This document shows positions 8,605-16,833 of a stretch of DNA of 37,807 nucleotides, piece after piece (positions within the stretch are counted from its first letter, which is position 1; each line of letters starts with the position of its first letter). The notes below the pieces were generated by a model. It was given only the letters and a program-made list of their open reading frames with translations, searched no databases and was not told the origin of the DNA. The position numbers and the translations under genes were made by a program. The stretch covers positions 1 through 37,807 of the forward strand of contig JAFDDH010000036.1 of the NCBI GenBank assembly GCA_019310975.1. Reading direction: 5' to 3'. The DNA comes from Deltaproteobacteria bacterium. GTDB lineage: Bacteria > Myxococcota_A > UBA9160 > UBA4427.

Positions 8605-9936
8605 TCAGGGCGTCTGCATCCGCGGAGGCGGGTCGGGTACGCCGGTCGCTGCCGCAGGCGGAGCGGCCAACGCGACCAGGGCGTCGCTGAGCTCGTCGAG
8701 GCGCGCCGCCGAGAGGCCGTGCCGCGCGAGCGCGTCCCGTGTCGTCGCAGCCACCGACGCGCGGTCCAGCTCCGCTGGCAGCTCGATCAGCAGGAAGGCG
8801 ATGCGCTGGCCGATTCGCAACAGGGCCGGCCGAAGCGAGCGCGCGAGATCCGGCGGCGGCGAGGCATCGCGACCCGCCGGTGTAGCCAGAGTTGCGCGCT
8901 GGACATCCTTGGCGGCCTCGATCTGCGCCACGAAGAAACGCCGCACAGAGCGCGGACTCGGCACACCCCGTGCCGCGTCGCCCCGGCTCGTCGGCCGCCT
9001 CGCCGCCGCCTCTTGAACGCTGCGCTGCGCGGCTCTGAGGACCATCGTTTCGCGCTCGGGGGCCTCGACGGGCGTGCCGGTCTGGCGCTTGGCTTCGGCC
9101 ACCATCGGCATCAGGGCGAGTCGTTCATCCATGGCTGCGAGTAGCGCGGGCAGCGGCGCAGCAATTGGATCATGCACGCCCGGCTCGTCCAGGTAGTCGG
9201 TGCGAAGCCGCGCCAATGTGCCGTCTGCCTCACTGCGAAGCAGCCAGGCGTCGAGATCCTGGGCGAGCTCGGCCTCGTCGGCGCCGAAGAGGTAGGCCTT
9301 GCGGTCGTGGGTGAAGGGCCCGAGGGCGCGCAGTCCCGGGTACCGGGCCATCCAATGCGGCGCTTCGTGGGTGTCCGTCACCACGGCTTCGGCGCGGCCG
9401 TCCCTCAGGCTGGAGGGCACCGACTCGTTGTCGCTCTGTGGCCGTAGCAGGGCGCGCGGGAAGCGGGCGCGGGCCACGGATTCGAGATGTCCGCCCGCAT
9501 TGACGGCGATGCGGGTACCGGGTCGATTGAGCTCGGCCACGGCTCGGACCGGCGAATCCGCGGGCAGGAGCACGATCGCGCCGCTGAAAGCCACCGGCAC
9601 GCTGAAGCGTCCGGCCAGCGAGCGATCCGTCCGGACGGTGATGCCGCTCATCGCTACGTCGAAACGATCCGCGGCCAGGTCGTCCAGCAGCTCGGGCCAG
9701 CGAAAGCGCACGAAGCGAAGCTCGAACCCCCCGGCCTTGGCCCACGCGCGCGCCACTGCGGGATCGAAGCCGGCGTACCCGACGACTTCGCCGGCATTCT
9801 CGTCGCCGACCCGCAGAAGACTGAAGGGCGCGTAGTCGCCACTCGTTCCCACGCGAATGATCTGCGGCGCATCCGCGTGCGCCGCGTACCCGCAGGCCAG
9901 CCAGACCCCCATCCAGCATGCAACGGCGACTCGCAT
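8605..9936 (-). CDS. Periplasmic cyclohexadienyl dehydratase-chorismate mutase fusion (PheC-AroQ gamma)
   Basis: A 443-aa secreted bifunctional enzyme that would turn chorismate into prephenate and then phenylpyruvate (or arogenate into phenylalanine). Residues 1-21 are a signal peptide ending A-A-H-A. Residues about 27-250 are a solute-binding-protein fold of the PheC type: RVGTSGDYAPFS, GYAGFDPAVA, the block around RFDVAMSGIT (res 91-100), VNAGGHLE, and VVTDTHEAPHW with Glu191 at the position I take for the catalytic acid. Residues about 262-425 are a secreted (gamma-class) chorismate mutase: Arg272, Lys283, Arg295 and FFVAQIEAAKDVQ (res 334-346). The ATG at 9936 was chosen over the longer frame because it begins the signal peptide and has AGGGGA upstream. 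An ordinary amino-acid binding protein is the alternative for the first half, but the mutase fusion argues against it. Confidence 0.85.
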   Translation of the reverse strand: MRVAVACWMGVWLACGYAAHADAPQIIRVGTSGDYAPFSLLRVGDENAGEVVGYAGFDPAVARAWAKAGGFELRFVRFRWPELLDDLAADRFDVAMSGITVRTDRSLAGRFSVPVAFSGAIVLLPADSPVRAVAELNRPGTRIAVNAGGHLESVARARFPRALLRPQSDNESVPSSLRDGRAEAVVTDTHEAPHWMARYPGLRALGPFTHDRKAYLFGADEAELAQDLDAWLLRSEADGTLARLRTDYLDEPGVHDPIAAPLPALLAAMDERLALMPMVAEAKRQTGTPVEAPERETMVLRAAQRSVQEAAARRPTSRGDAARGVPSPRSVRRFFVAQIEAAKDVQRATLATPAGRDASPPPDLARSLRPALLRIGQRIAFLLIELPAELDRASVAATTRDALARHGLSAARLDELSDALVALAAPPAAATGVPDPPPRMQTP

Positions 9937-10200
9937 GGCTTCTTCCCCTGGGGCTGACAGCACTTCAATCCTGCCGGAGTATGCGGCCGAGCGCACGCCC
10001 CGCTCGAGTCCGAGAGGGCTCGTAGCGATGATTGACCGCGATCTGGACATCTCCTAGTCTCGGCGCCCGTTGCTCCGGCCCCTCCCCGCCTGGAGCTTCC
10101 CCCGATCCGGACGCGGTGCACGGCCCTGTGGCTGGCTGCCCCCGAATCGTGGCGCGCCGCAGTCCCATCGCTCGCAGAGAAAATCTTGAGGTCCCACGTC

Positions 10201-10692
10201 ATGCTCTCACTCGATGAGATCGAATCCGGTCTATTCGTCACCCACAAGGCGACCGGACTCCGCTATAGCGTCGTCGACCACGAGAACGATGAGGTCCTGC
10301 TCTCGCCCGAGCAGCCGGATCTTCAGGACCTGACCGTCAAGATGGACCTCTTCCGCGCGGAGTTCATTTCCACCGAGCGCTTCCGCGGCGTCGGCGGTCG
10401 GCGCGGTCGCGGCGGCAAGGGGCGCGGTCGGCGACGGGCGGCCGCTCCCGCGGCCCCGTCGGGCCCCAAGTGCCGGGGCAAGATCAAGAAGATGGTGCGC
10501 GATCGCGGCTTCGGGTTCATTCGCGGCGACGACGGCAAGGAGGTCTTTTTCCATCGCTCCGGCCTCAACGCCGCCGACTACGATGTTCTCTCCGAGGGCG
10601 ACACCGTCGAGTACGTGGTGCAGGAGGGCCCGCGCGGGGCCCGCGCGGAGAACGTCCGCCAGGCCGCGGCCAGCGAGGCCAGCGCGAGCTGA
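10201..10692 (+). CDS. Cold-shock-domain protein with unusual N-terminal domain
   Basis: A 163-aa protein. Residues about 93-160 are a cold-shock (S1-like OB) domain binding single-stranded RNA or DNA: RNP1 as RGFGFIRG and RNP2 as EVFFHRS, with the usual GDTVEYVV strand afterwards. Residues 1-58 (LSLDEIESGLFVTHKATGLR onward) form a separate conserved-looking beta-rich segment that I do not recognise. A Gly/Arg-rich linker (about 60-82) joins the two and resembles an RGG RNA-binding tail. The ATG at 10201 has TGAGGT about 8 nt upstream; a TTG 15 nt earlier is less likely. Monocistronic, divergent from the PheC-AroQ gene and convergent with nadE. Confidence 0.85.
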   Translation: MLSLDEIESGLFVTHKATGLRYSVVDHENDEVLLSPEQPDLQDLTVKMDLFRAEFISTERFRGVGGRRGRGGKGRGRRRAAAPAAPSGPKCRGKIKKMVRDRGFGFIRGDDGKEVFFHRSGLNAADYDVLSEGDTVEYVVQEGPRGARAENVRQAAASEASAS

Positions 10693-10735
10693 GATCCCCA
10701 GAGTCGGGAAAGAGAGTAGGAAGCTCCGCGCCCGA

Positions 10736-12382
10736 TCAGCCGCTGTAGCGGTGAACGATGGGCAGGCGGCGGCCCGAGCCGAACGCCTTGGGCGAAGTGC
10801 GCAGCACCAGTGGCGTCTGACGCCGCTTGTACTCGTTGCGATCCACGCGACGCACTACGGCGAGCGCCGTCTCGCGCGTGCAGCCGCGTGGCGCAACCAC
10901 GCTGTCGGCGTTGCGCCCGCCCTCGATCATCTGCTCGAGCAGAGCGTCGAGCACCTCGTAGTCGGGCAGATCGTCGCTGTCGAGTTGGTCGGGCGCGAGC
11001 TCGGCAGAGGGCGGCTTCTCGATGGTATTGGCCGGGATGCGCTCGCCGCGGCGATTGGCATGGCGGGCGAGCGCGTAGACGTCGCGCTTGTAGACGTCGC
11101 CGAGGACGGCCAGCCCACCGACCGTGTCGCCATAGAGGGTGCAGTAGCCCACCGAGAGCTCGCTCTTGTTGCCCGTTGCCAGCACCAGCCGGTTCTCCGC
11201 GTTGGAGATCGCCATCAGGATGGCACCCCGGATGCGCGATTGGATGTTCTGCTGTGTGAGCCCGTAGTCGTCCTTTTCGCCGAAGAGCTGCGCGAAGATC
11301 CGGCGATAGGCGTCGTAGAGAGGGCTGATATCGACTTTGCGAAATGTGATGCCGAGCCTCTCGGAGAGCTTCAGCGCATCCTCGATGCTGTGCTGCGACG
11401 AGAAGGGCCCCGGCATTGCGACGCCCGTCACGCGCTCGGTGCCGAGTGCCTCGACGGCGAGGTGCGCGGTGAGTGCCGAGTCGATGCCCCCCGACAGCCC
11501 CACCACCGCGCCCGGCGGCAGGTTCTGCTTGAAGAAATAGTCGCGGATGCCGAGCACCAGGCCCGCCTCGAGCTGTTCGACGCGGTCCAACTCGTCGAGG
11601 GCGTCGATCGCGATGCCGGGCTCGCGATTCTTCAGATCCACCACAGCGAGCGCACTCTCGAAGAGTGGCAGGTGCTCGAGCACGCGCCCCCGCTCGTCCA
11701 TCACGAAGGAGCCGCCGTCGAATATGAGCTCGTCATTGCCGCCGACCTGGTTGACGAACGCGACTGGCAGATCGTGCTGGCACGCAACGGTTCTGAACAT
11801 CGCGCGACGCTCCAGCGGCTTGCCGGCGTGCCAGGGAGAGGCCGAAGGGTTGACGAGCAGCGTCGCGCCGTCGGCCTGGAGCTCGGCGGCGGGCTCGATC
11901 TCGTAGGCGACCTGGTCGGTCCATAGATCCTCACAGACCGCCAGCCCGAGCTTGGCGTCGTGGCCCGGCAGCGCCACCACCGAGCGATTCTCGCCGCGTG
12001 CAAAATAGCGTCGCTCGTCGAAGACGTCGTAGCTGGGCAGCAGGGACTTGGCGCGATCGGTCACATGCCGTCCGCCCGCCAGCAGCACGGCCGAGTTCGT
12101 CAGCTCGTTGGGGCGGCGTCCGGGTGCGCGCAGCACCGCGCCGAGCACGATGGCAATATCCCGGGACGCCGGCTCGAGGGCCTCGAGCTCACGCAGCTGA
12201 TCGCGCACGAAGCCGTCCCGCTCGAGCAGATCCATCGGCGGATAGCCGGTCAGCACCAACTCGGGCAGCACGACCAAGTCGGCGCCCGCGGCGCGCGCCT
12301 TGTCGGCCGCTTCCTCGACCAGCTTGCGGTTGCCCGAGAGGTCCCCCACCGTCGGGTTTACCTGGGCGATTGCGAGCTTCAT
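10736..12382 (-). CDS. nadE: Glutamine-hydrolysing NAD+ synthetase
   Basis: Final step of NAD synthesis: nicotinate adenine dinucleotide plus glutamine and ATP gives NAD+. 548 aa with two domains. The N-terminal nitrilase-type glutaminase (about 1-250) has the Glu-Lys-Cys triad in LPELVLTGYP, RAKSLLPSYDVFDERRYF and LAVCEDLW. The C-terminal synthetase domain (about 265-548) has the P-loop GLSGGIDSAL and the NaAD-binding region GDVYKRDVYALA, ending in the family's RRQTPLVLR segment. The ATG at 12382 begins the canonical MKLAIAQVNPTVGD; 32 upstream in-frame residues are not family sequence. It lies 132 nt downstream of the MaoC gene on the same strand, so it could be cotranscribed. Confidence 0.95.
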   Translation of the reverse strand: MKLAIAQVNPTVGDLSGNRKLVEEAADKARAAGADLVVLPELVLTGYPPMDLLERDGFVRDQLRELEALEPASRDIAIVLGAVLRAPGRRPNELTNSAVLLAGGRHVTDRAKSLLPSYDVFDERRYFARGENRSVVALPGHDAKLGLAVCEDLWTDQVAYEIEPAAELQADGATLLVNPSASPWHAGKPLERRAMFRTVACQHDLPVAFVNQVGGNDELIFDGGSFVMDERGRVLEHLPLFESALAVVDLKNREPGIAIDALDELDRVEQLEAGLVLGIRDYFFKQNLPPGAVVGLSGGIDSALTAHLAVEALGTERVTGVAMPGPFSSQHSIEDALKLSERLGITFRKVDISPLYDAYRRIFAQLFGEKDDYGLTQQNIQSRIRGAILMAISNAENRLVLATGNKSELSVGYCTLYGDTVGGLAVLGDVYKRDVYALARHANRRGERIPANTIEKPPSAELAPDQLDSDDLPDYEVLDALLEQMIEGGRNADSVVAPRGCTRETALAVVRRVDRNEYKRRQTPLVLRTSPKAFGSGRRLPIVHRYSG

Positions 12383-12514
12383 GGCCCCAGGATAGCGAAG
12401 TCGGATGTCGGTCGGCGCGCGGGGTTGCGTTGCGCTCGCGCCAGCACACCGCGACATCGACCCTCCGCGGCGGATCACATCATTCCTCTTGCCGGAGCGT
12501 CACCTGCTGGAGCG

Positions 12515-12982
12515 TCACGGGAAGTAGACGAAGACGACATCGGCCAGGCAGACGGGCCGGCGCGCGCCTTCGACCTCCCAGCGCAGCGCGAGGGTCACGC
12601 GACAAGCACCGCCACGAATCTCGCGTACGTGTTTGATCTCGCCGCCGAGGCGCAGCTTCGCCCCGGCCGGTACCGGTTCGCGCAGTCGTAGCTTGTCGAT
12701 CCCGTAGTTGACGACCTGCGAGCACTTCTCGACGACCAGGAGCTCGGGCAGGAGTGCGCTCGCCAGCGACATTGTCAGGTACCCATGTGCGACCGTGCCG
12801 CCGAATGGCGACTCGCTCGCAGCGCGTCGAACGTCCACGTGGATCCACTGATCGTCGCCCGTCGCACGCGCGAATTCGTCGATGCGCTCCTGGCCGACCA
12901 CCATCCAATCACTGGTGCCGAGATCCGTGCCCGCCAGGTCTTTCAGCGCGGCGACGTTGGGCACCTGGATGGCGGCGGACAT
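12515..12982 (-). CDS. MaoC-family (R)-specific enoyl-CoA hydratase
   Basis: A 155-aa single hot-dog-fold protein that hydrates enoyl-CoA thioesters. The hydratase-2 catalytic motif is seen as FARATGDDQWIHVD (residues 37-50), with Asp and His as the catalytic pair. It is followed by FGGTVAHGYLTMSLASALLP, also diagnostic. The protein ends with a typical strand, CLADVVFVYFP. The ATG at 12982 gives the family's length; the open frame continues upstream without any recognisable sequence. Relatives act in beta-oxidation, PHA precursor supply or polyketide-like pathways; nothing nearby decides among these. Divergent from the aldo-keto reductase gene. Confidence 0.9.
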   Translation of the reverse strand: MSAAIQVPNVAALKDLAGTDLGTSDWMVVGQERIDEFARATGDDQWIHVDVRRAASESPFGGTVAHGYLTMSLASALLPELLVVEKCSQVVNYGIDKLRLREPVPAGAKLRLGGEIKHVREIRGGACRVTLALRWEVEGARRPVCLADVVFVYFP

Positions 12983-13162
12983 GACTCTCCCGCGACCCCG
13001 CGGCGAGGCGCGCACCTCGCAGCATAACAAAGCCGTCCCGCCTGTGGCCGTTTGCCTCGCACCGACTAGCGATCGCTCTATACTGGCCGCACATCGGAGC
13101 AGGCAAGGGAGCCGATCCGCTCGAATCCCGAAACGACGCGCGAAGCGCGTCCCGGAGGCTAC

Positions 13163-14725
13163 ATGAAATCTCGTCCCGGCCTGATGGCGCTTGGCGCGGG
13201 GATCGCTTCGATCGCGATCGGCTTCGTGGTGAGTGGTCACTATATGTGGAACGCTGCCATCGGTCTCGACCCGTCCGCTTTTCCGGCCGGCGAGTTCTTG
13301 CAGCGCATCGGCCTGATGCTCTTCCCGAACCTCGACGTTGCGGTGGGCGGGCTGCTGCTCGCCTTGCTGAGCCTGCTGGGGCTCGCCGTGATCTCCTTCT
13401 TCCTCGTGCGAGCCGCTCGTATCGGCGCGGTCGTGCAGGCGGATCCGGCGCGGCGCACGTTCCTCACCGGCAGTCTTGCTGGCCTCGGCGCGGGCTCGGT
13501 GGCGCTCGCGGCCGGAGCGTTCGGTGCGGTCAGCCGCTTCTGGTTCGGTGTCGGCCACGGCGGAATGGGTTGGGAGAAGCCGCTCACACAGATCTTCGGC
13601 GGTGACGTCGTCAAGACCCATCCGGAGTGGAAGGACGTATGGAGGGGCAGCCGCGTGCAGTCCTATGGCCGGCTCGGTCGCACCGAGTGGCCGGTTTCGG
13701 ATACCGTGCTTGGCACCGGTCCGCTCAAGGGTGAGCTCGGCGAGCAGGTGACTCGACTCGCGCTGGAGCGCGGCATCAACTATATCGACACCGCGCCCGA
13801 CTACTCGGCGTCCGGCAGCGAGCAGGCGGTGGGTCGCGCGATCAAGAATGTGCCGCGTGAATCCTTCTTCTTGGCTACGAAGTTCTGTACGCCCACAGGC
13901 CACCTTCCGCCGGGCACGCCGGTTGACGTCTACAAGAAGAACATCCAGGAGAGTCTGGCCAGACTCGGTACCGACTACGTGGACCTGATCCACGTGCACT
14001 CGTGTGACGAGGTCGATCGCCTGATGGATCCGAATATGCACGAGGCCTTCGGGCAGCTCAAGCAGGAGGGCAAGGCGCGTTTTCTCGGATTCTCGACTCA
14101 TACCCCGAATCTGCTCGAGGTGGCCAACACGGCGATCGATTCGGGGAAGTTCGACGTGATGATGCTCGCCTATCACCACGGTATCTGGCCCGCCATCGGT
14201 AGCGTGATCGAGCGCGCCCGCCGCGAGCAGGACATGGGCGTCGTGGCGATGAAGACGCTGAAGGGCGCGAAACACAAGGGACTCGAGGGTCGGGGAGTCG
14301 ACTCGTACGCGCAGGCGGCGCTGAAGTGGGTGCACGCCGACCCCAACGTCTCGTGTGCAGTGATCTCCTTCTTCGAGCTACAGCATGTGGATGAATACCT
14401 CTACGCATCGGGCGGGAGACCGGCGTCGGCCGATCTGGCGCTGCTGCAGAAGTACGACGCGCTGACGGCGACCACCTACTGCAAGCCCCACTGCGGAGTC
14501 TGCCTGGGGGCGTGCCCAGAGAAGGTGCGCATCGATGACGTGTTGCGACACCGCATGTACTTCGAGGACTACCGAAACGAGCAGATGGCGATGCGGCTCT
14601 ACGAGAAGCTCGAGAAGAACGCCTCGGTGTGCCTCGATTGCAGCGCCCCGTGCACGGGATCCTGCCCGTACGGGATTCAGATCCAGGAGCGCATGCTCGG
14701 TGCCCACGAGCTTCTCACGGCCTGA
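13163..14725 (+). CDS. Membrane/Tat-targeted aldo-keto reductase with two C-terminal Fe-S motifs
   Basis: A 520-aa protein. Residues about 8-28 and 58-83 are transmembrane helices. Residues 95-125 form a Tat-like segment: twin Arg 97-98 in ARRTFLTG followed by a Gly/Ala-rich hydrophobic stretch. The aldo-keto reductase barrel follows, with the tetrad in YIDTAPDYS (Asp, Tyr), ATKFC (Lys) and LIHVHSC (His). The C-terminus carries two four-Cys motifs, C-x3-C-x2-C-x3-CP and C-x2-C-x3-C-x3-CP, predicted to bind two [4Fe-4S] clusters. The barrel would lie outside the cytoplasm, as in Tat-exported AKR proteins. The substrate and electron partner are unknown. GGAGG lies 4 nt before the ATG. Confidence 0.88.
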   Translation: MKSRPGLMALGAGIASIAIGFVVSGHYMWNAAIGLDPSAFPAGEFLQRIGLMLFPNLDVAVGGLLLALLSLLGLAVISFFLVRAARIGAVVQADPARRTFLTGSLAGLGAGSVALAAGAFGAVSRFWFGVGHGGMGWEKPLTQIFGGDVVKTHPEWKDVWRGSRVQSYGRLGRTEWPVSDTVLGTGPLKGELGEQVTRLALERGINYIDTAPDYSASGSEQAVGRAIKNVPRESFFLATKFCTPTGHLPPGTPVDVYKKNIQESLARLGTDYVDLIHVHSCDEVDRLMDPNMHEAFGQLKQEGKARFLGFSTHTPNLLEVANTAIDSGKFDVMMLAYHHGIWPAIGSVIERARREQDMGVVAMKTLKGAKHKGLEGRGVDSYAQAALKWVHADPNVSCAVISFFELQHVDEYLYASGGRPASADLALLQKYDALTATTYCKPHCGVCLGACPEKVRIDDVLRHRMYFEDYRNEQMAMRLYEKLEKNASVCLDCSAPCTGSCPYGIQIQERMLGAHELLTA

Positions 14726-14775
14726 CTCCCGTCGCTTCTGATTGCGATCCGGCCCGACCCCGTACCACCCCGTGC

Positions 14776-14818
14776 CTCCGCTCAACCCCGTTTCGCCTCA
14801 CGACTCCGCTCAACCCCG
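14776..14818. repeat. 15-bp direct repeat after AKR gene
   Basis: CTCCGCTCAACCCCG occurs at 14776-14790 and again at 14804-14818. It lies in the 121-nt gap between convergent genes; no function is visible. Confidence 0.5.
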
Positions 14819-14825
14819 CAGGTGA

Positions 14826-14844
14826 GCGAATCCGTAGGATTCGC
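14826..14844. terminator. Hairpin between convergent AKR and phhB genes
   Basis: GCGAATCC, 3-nt loop GTA, GGATTCGC. The 8-bp perfect stem ends 2 nt before the stop of the opposite-strand carbinolamine dehydratase, so it can serve as a terminator for either direction. There is no T-tract. Confidence 0.5.
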
Positions 14845-14846
14845 CC

Positions 14847-15140
14847 TCAGGGCGCCAGGCGATCGATTGCCGTCGCGAACTCGAAGTCCGCCGCAGAGAT
14901 CCCTCCGGCATCGTGCGTCGTGAGGTGCACGTCCACGCGGTTGTAGACATTCTGCCACTCGGGGTGATGGTTCATACTCTCGGCCACCAGGGCGACGCGT
15001 GTCATCCAGCCGAAGGCTTCGCTGAAGTCCGCGAACTGGAAGTGTTTGTGCAGCTTGCCCTGGTCGAGCGTCCAGCCGCTCTGGCCCTCGAGTCGCCTCG
15101 CGAGCTCGGCGTCATCGAGACGCTGCGGACGGGTTGCCAC
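14847..15140 (-). CDS. phhB: Pterin-4-alpha-carbinolamine dehydratase
   Basis: A 97-aa enzyme that dehydrates 4a-hydroxytetrahydropterin, recycling the cofactor of aromatic amino-acid hydroxylases. The family's single motif is complete: the His pair and Trp in NHHPEWQNVYNRVDVHLTTH (residues 57-76), preceded by the helix with FGWMTRVALVAE. The GTG at 15140 is the only start giving family length; it lies 2 nt after the stop of the DHH gene, so the pair are probably cotranscribed. No phenylalanine hydroxylase is in the window. An alternative role as a molybdopterin-related or regulatory (DCoH-like) protein cannot be excluded. Confidence 0.92.
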   Translation of the reverse strand: MATRPQRLDDAELARRLEGQSGWTLDQGKLHKHFQFADFSEAFGWMTRVALVAESMNHHPEWQNVYNRVDVHLTTHDAGGISAADFEFATAIDRLAP

Positions 15141-15142
15141 GC

Positions 15143-16540
15143 TCAGTCCTCCTGGCGGCGAATCGAGCGCGTGAAGGCATCGAAGAGGGCACTGCGGATC
15201 TGCTCCCGATCCGCCTTGCCGTAGACCTCGCGGAAGGCGCGTAGGGGGATGATTCCCTTCGCCATGGTGCGGTGTCCACCGCCCACTCCGAGCCCCTCTA
15301 CGACGCCGCGTACCACGTCGCCGGCCGCGCGTACATAGCCCACGTTGCGCACAGAAAAGACGAGATCGGATCCGACGATGCCCACCGCGACCGCCCACTC
15401 GGCGCCTTCGGCCTGCAGCGCCATATCGGCTACCTGGGGGATCACATCCTCGCGCACACGGCCAAGCACCAGCATGTGGATACCGTCGCGCACCTCGGCC
15501 TTGGCGAGCGCGCGCCCGAGCGCGCGCAGGCCGTCCAGCGGCAGCGCAGGCCGCTCGATGCGGCGCAGCAGCGCCGGGCTGTGCGACGAGTGGAGGTAGG
15601 CGAAGGACATCATGTCCTTGCGGCTCGTCTCACGCCCCAGGTATTGGGTGTCGCTCTTGATTCCGTAGAGCAGCGCGGTGGCCAGGCGCGGGCCGAGCTC
15701 GATGTTGGCGGCGCGCAGGTACTCGGTGAAGATGGTGGCCGTGGCGCCGTAGTCGGGACGGATGTCTCGCATCACCGCGTCGTAGCCCGTGCGCTCCGGA
15801 TGATGGTCGATCACGACATCGACCGAGAGCACGCGGGCCGGAGGGTTCTCGCCAAAAACGTTGGGCTGCACGTCGACGAGTACGAGCCCGTCCATTTCCT
15901 CGAGTTCGTCTGGGGTGATGACGCGGACCTCGATCCCGAGCGCATCCACGAGCGCGCGGTTCTCCGGCCGCTGCACCTCGCCGAAGGAGATGAGTGGTGC
16001 GGTGGTGCGCTTGCGTCCGAGGATCGAGCGCAACGCGTAGCCGCACGCGATGCCGTCTGGGTCGGGGTCCGGCTGCAGCAGGATGCCCACCTTCTCGCGC
16101 GCATCGAGGAGCAATCGCAGCTGCACGACGCGCTGCAGGTTCACCAGATGATCGAACTCGTCGTCGATGTCGTCGCGGATCAGCGTCTTCAGGCCGGTCC
16201 GGCGCAGGCAGGGATGCTCGGGCAGATCTTCTTCGTCGGAGATCTCATCGCTCAGGACCAGGATCGGCGAGTCGGGCGTCACCTTGGTCAGCTCGCGCAC
16301 GGCGCTGCGTAGCCAGGGCCCGTCGTCGCTGGCGAGCGCGTACTCGTCATCGCTCTTGGGGTTCAGCTTCTGGAAGCCCTCCTCGGAGAGCCCTCCCTGG
16401 AGGGACTTGAAGCCGGGCGGCCGCGCGCGGGATTCATCCTCGCGCGGAACCCAGCTGAGCTCCTCGTCGGGCGCAGCGCCGATCCGGGCCCAGAGGCGGG
16501 CGGTCTCGGCTCCGTCGCAGACGATGATGCGGCGTCCCAC
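15143..16540 (-). CDS. DHH/DHHA1 phosphoesterase with N-terminal TrkA-N-like domain
   Basis: A 465-aa protein. Residues about 3-130 look like a Rossmann-type RCK/TrkA-N domain (RRIIVCDGAETARLWARIG at the start). Residues about 150-320 are a DHH phosphoesterase: DPDPDGIACGYAL, VLVDVQPN, VIDHHPE and GIKSDTQYLG carry the manganese-binding Asp/His set. The DHHA1 substrate domain ends in GVGGGHRTMAKG. Relatives (NrnA-like) degrade nanoRNA, pAp or cyclic dinucleotide products; a ligand-sensing N-terminus suggests regulation. The GTG at 16540 was chosen because the frame upstream is low-complexity and contains a strong hairpin at 16553-16579. It is followed by phhB after 2 nt. Confidence 0.85.
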   Translation of the reverse strand: MGRRIIVCDGAETARLWARIGAAPDEELSWVPREDESRARPPGFKSLQGGLSEEGFQKLNPKSDDEYALASDDGPWLRSAVRELTKVTPDSPILVLSDEISDEEDLPEHPCLRRTGLKTLIRDDIDDEFDHLVNLQRVVQLRLLLDAREKVGILLQPDPDPDGIACGYALRSILGRKRTTAPLISFGEVQRPENRALVDALGIEVRVITPDELEEMDGLVLVDVQPNVFGENPPARVLSVDVVIDHHPERTGYDAVMRDIRPDYGATATIFTEYLRAANIELGPRLATALLYGIKSDTQYLGRETSRKDMMSFAYLHSSHSPALLRRIERPALPLDGLRALGRALAKAEVRDGIHMLVLGRVREDVIPQVADMALQAEGAEWAVAVGIVGSDLVFSVRNVGYVRAAGDVVRGVVEGLGVGGGHRTMAKGIIPLRAFREVYGKADREQIRSALFDAFTRSIRRQED

Positions 16541-16552
16541 CCGTCCCCCGTG

Positions 16553-16579
16553 CTCGGTGGGGCCCCTGGCCCCACCGAG
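16553..16579 (-). promoter_or_regulatory. 12-bp perfect stem-loop in the leader of the DHH gene
   Basis: CTCGGTGGGGCC, 3-nt loop, GGCCCCACCGAG. The edge of the stem lies 12 nt upstream of the GTG start at 16540, so in mRNA the hairpin would sit right against the ribosome-binding site (GGGGGA). It may limit translation initiation or mark an mRNA processing site. Confidence 0.5.
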
Positions 16580-16833
16580 ATCGTCGTATTGGTCGTCGTG
16601 CGAGTCGCGGTGGCCGGTTGTTCGCCCGGCTCCGAACGCGGGATGACCGCCGCGAGTTCCGTTCCCTGATTTAGGCTGATTTCCCGCCGCTAGCGCCGTC
16701 GCGCCCGGTGCGGGCGCGGCTTCGACGGGAAGGATTCTAGCTTGATTTGCCAACACGGTCGCCACCTCGGACGCGGTTCGATGCCGCCCCGTGTCCCCTA
16801 TTCGCGCCCGCGGAGATTTTTTTGCTCCGATCG

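Noticed and set aside
13052-13084. Possible sigma-70 promoter (TTGCCT ... TATACT) before the AKR gene
   Set aside because: The -10 box is good, but the spacer would be 21 nt, too long, and no other -35 fits.
12983-14335. Upstream extension of the MaoC frame, antisense to the AKR gene
   Set aside because: No family sequence; the ATG at 12982 gives the usual MaoC length.
16541-16765. N-terminal extension of the DHH protein
   Set aside because: Low-complexity Ala/Gly sequence containing a 12-bp hairpin; the GTG at 16540 directly precedes the Rossmann-type domain.
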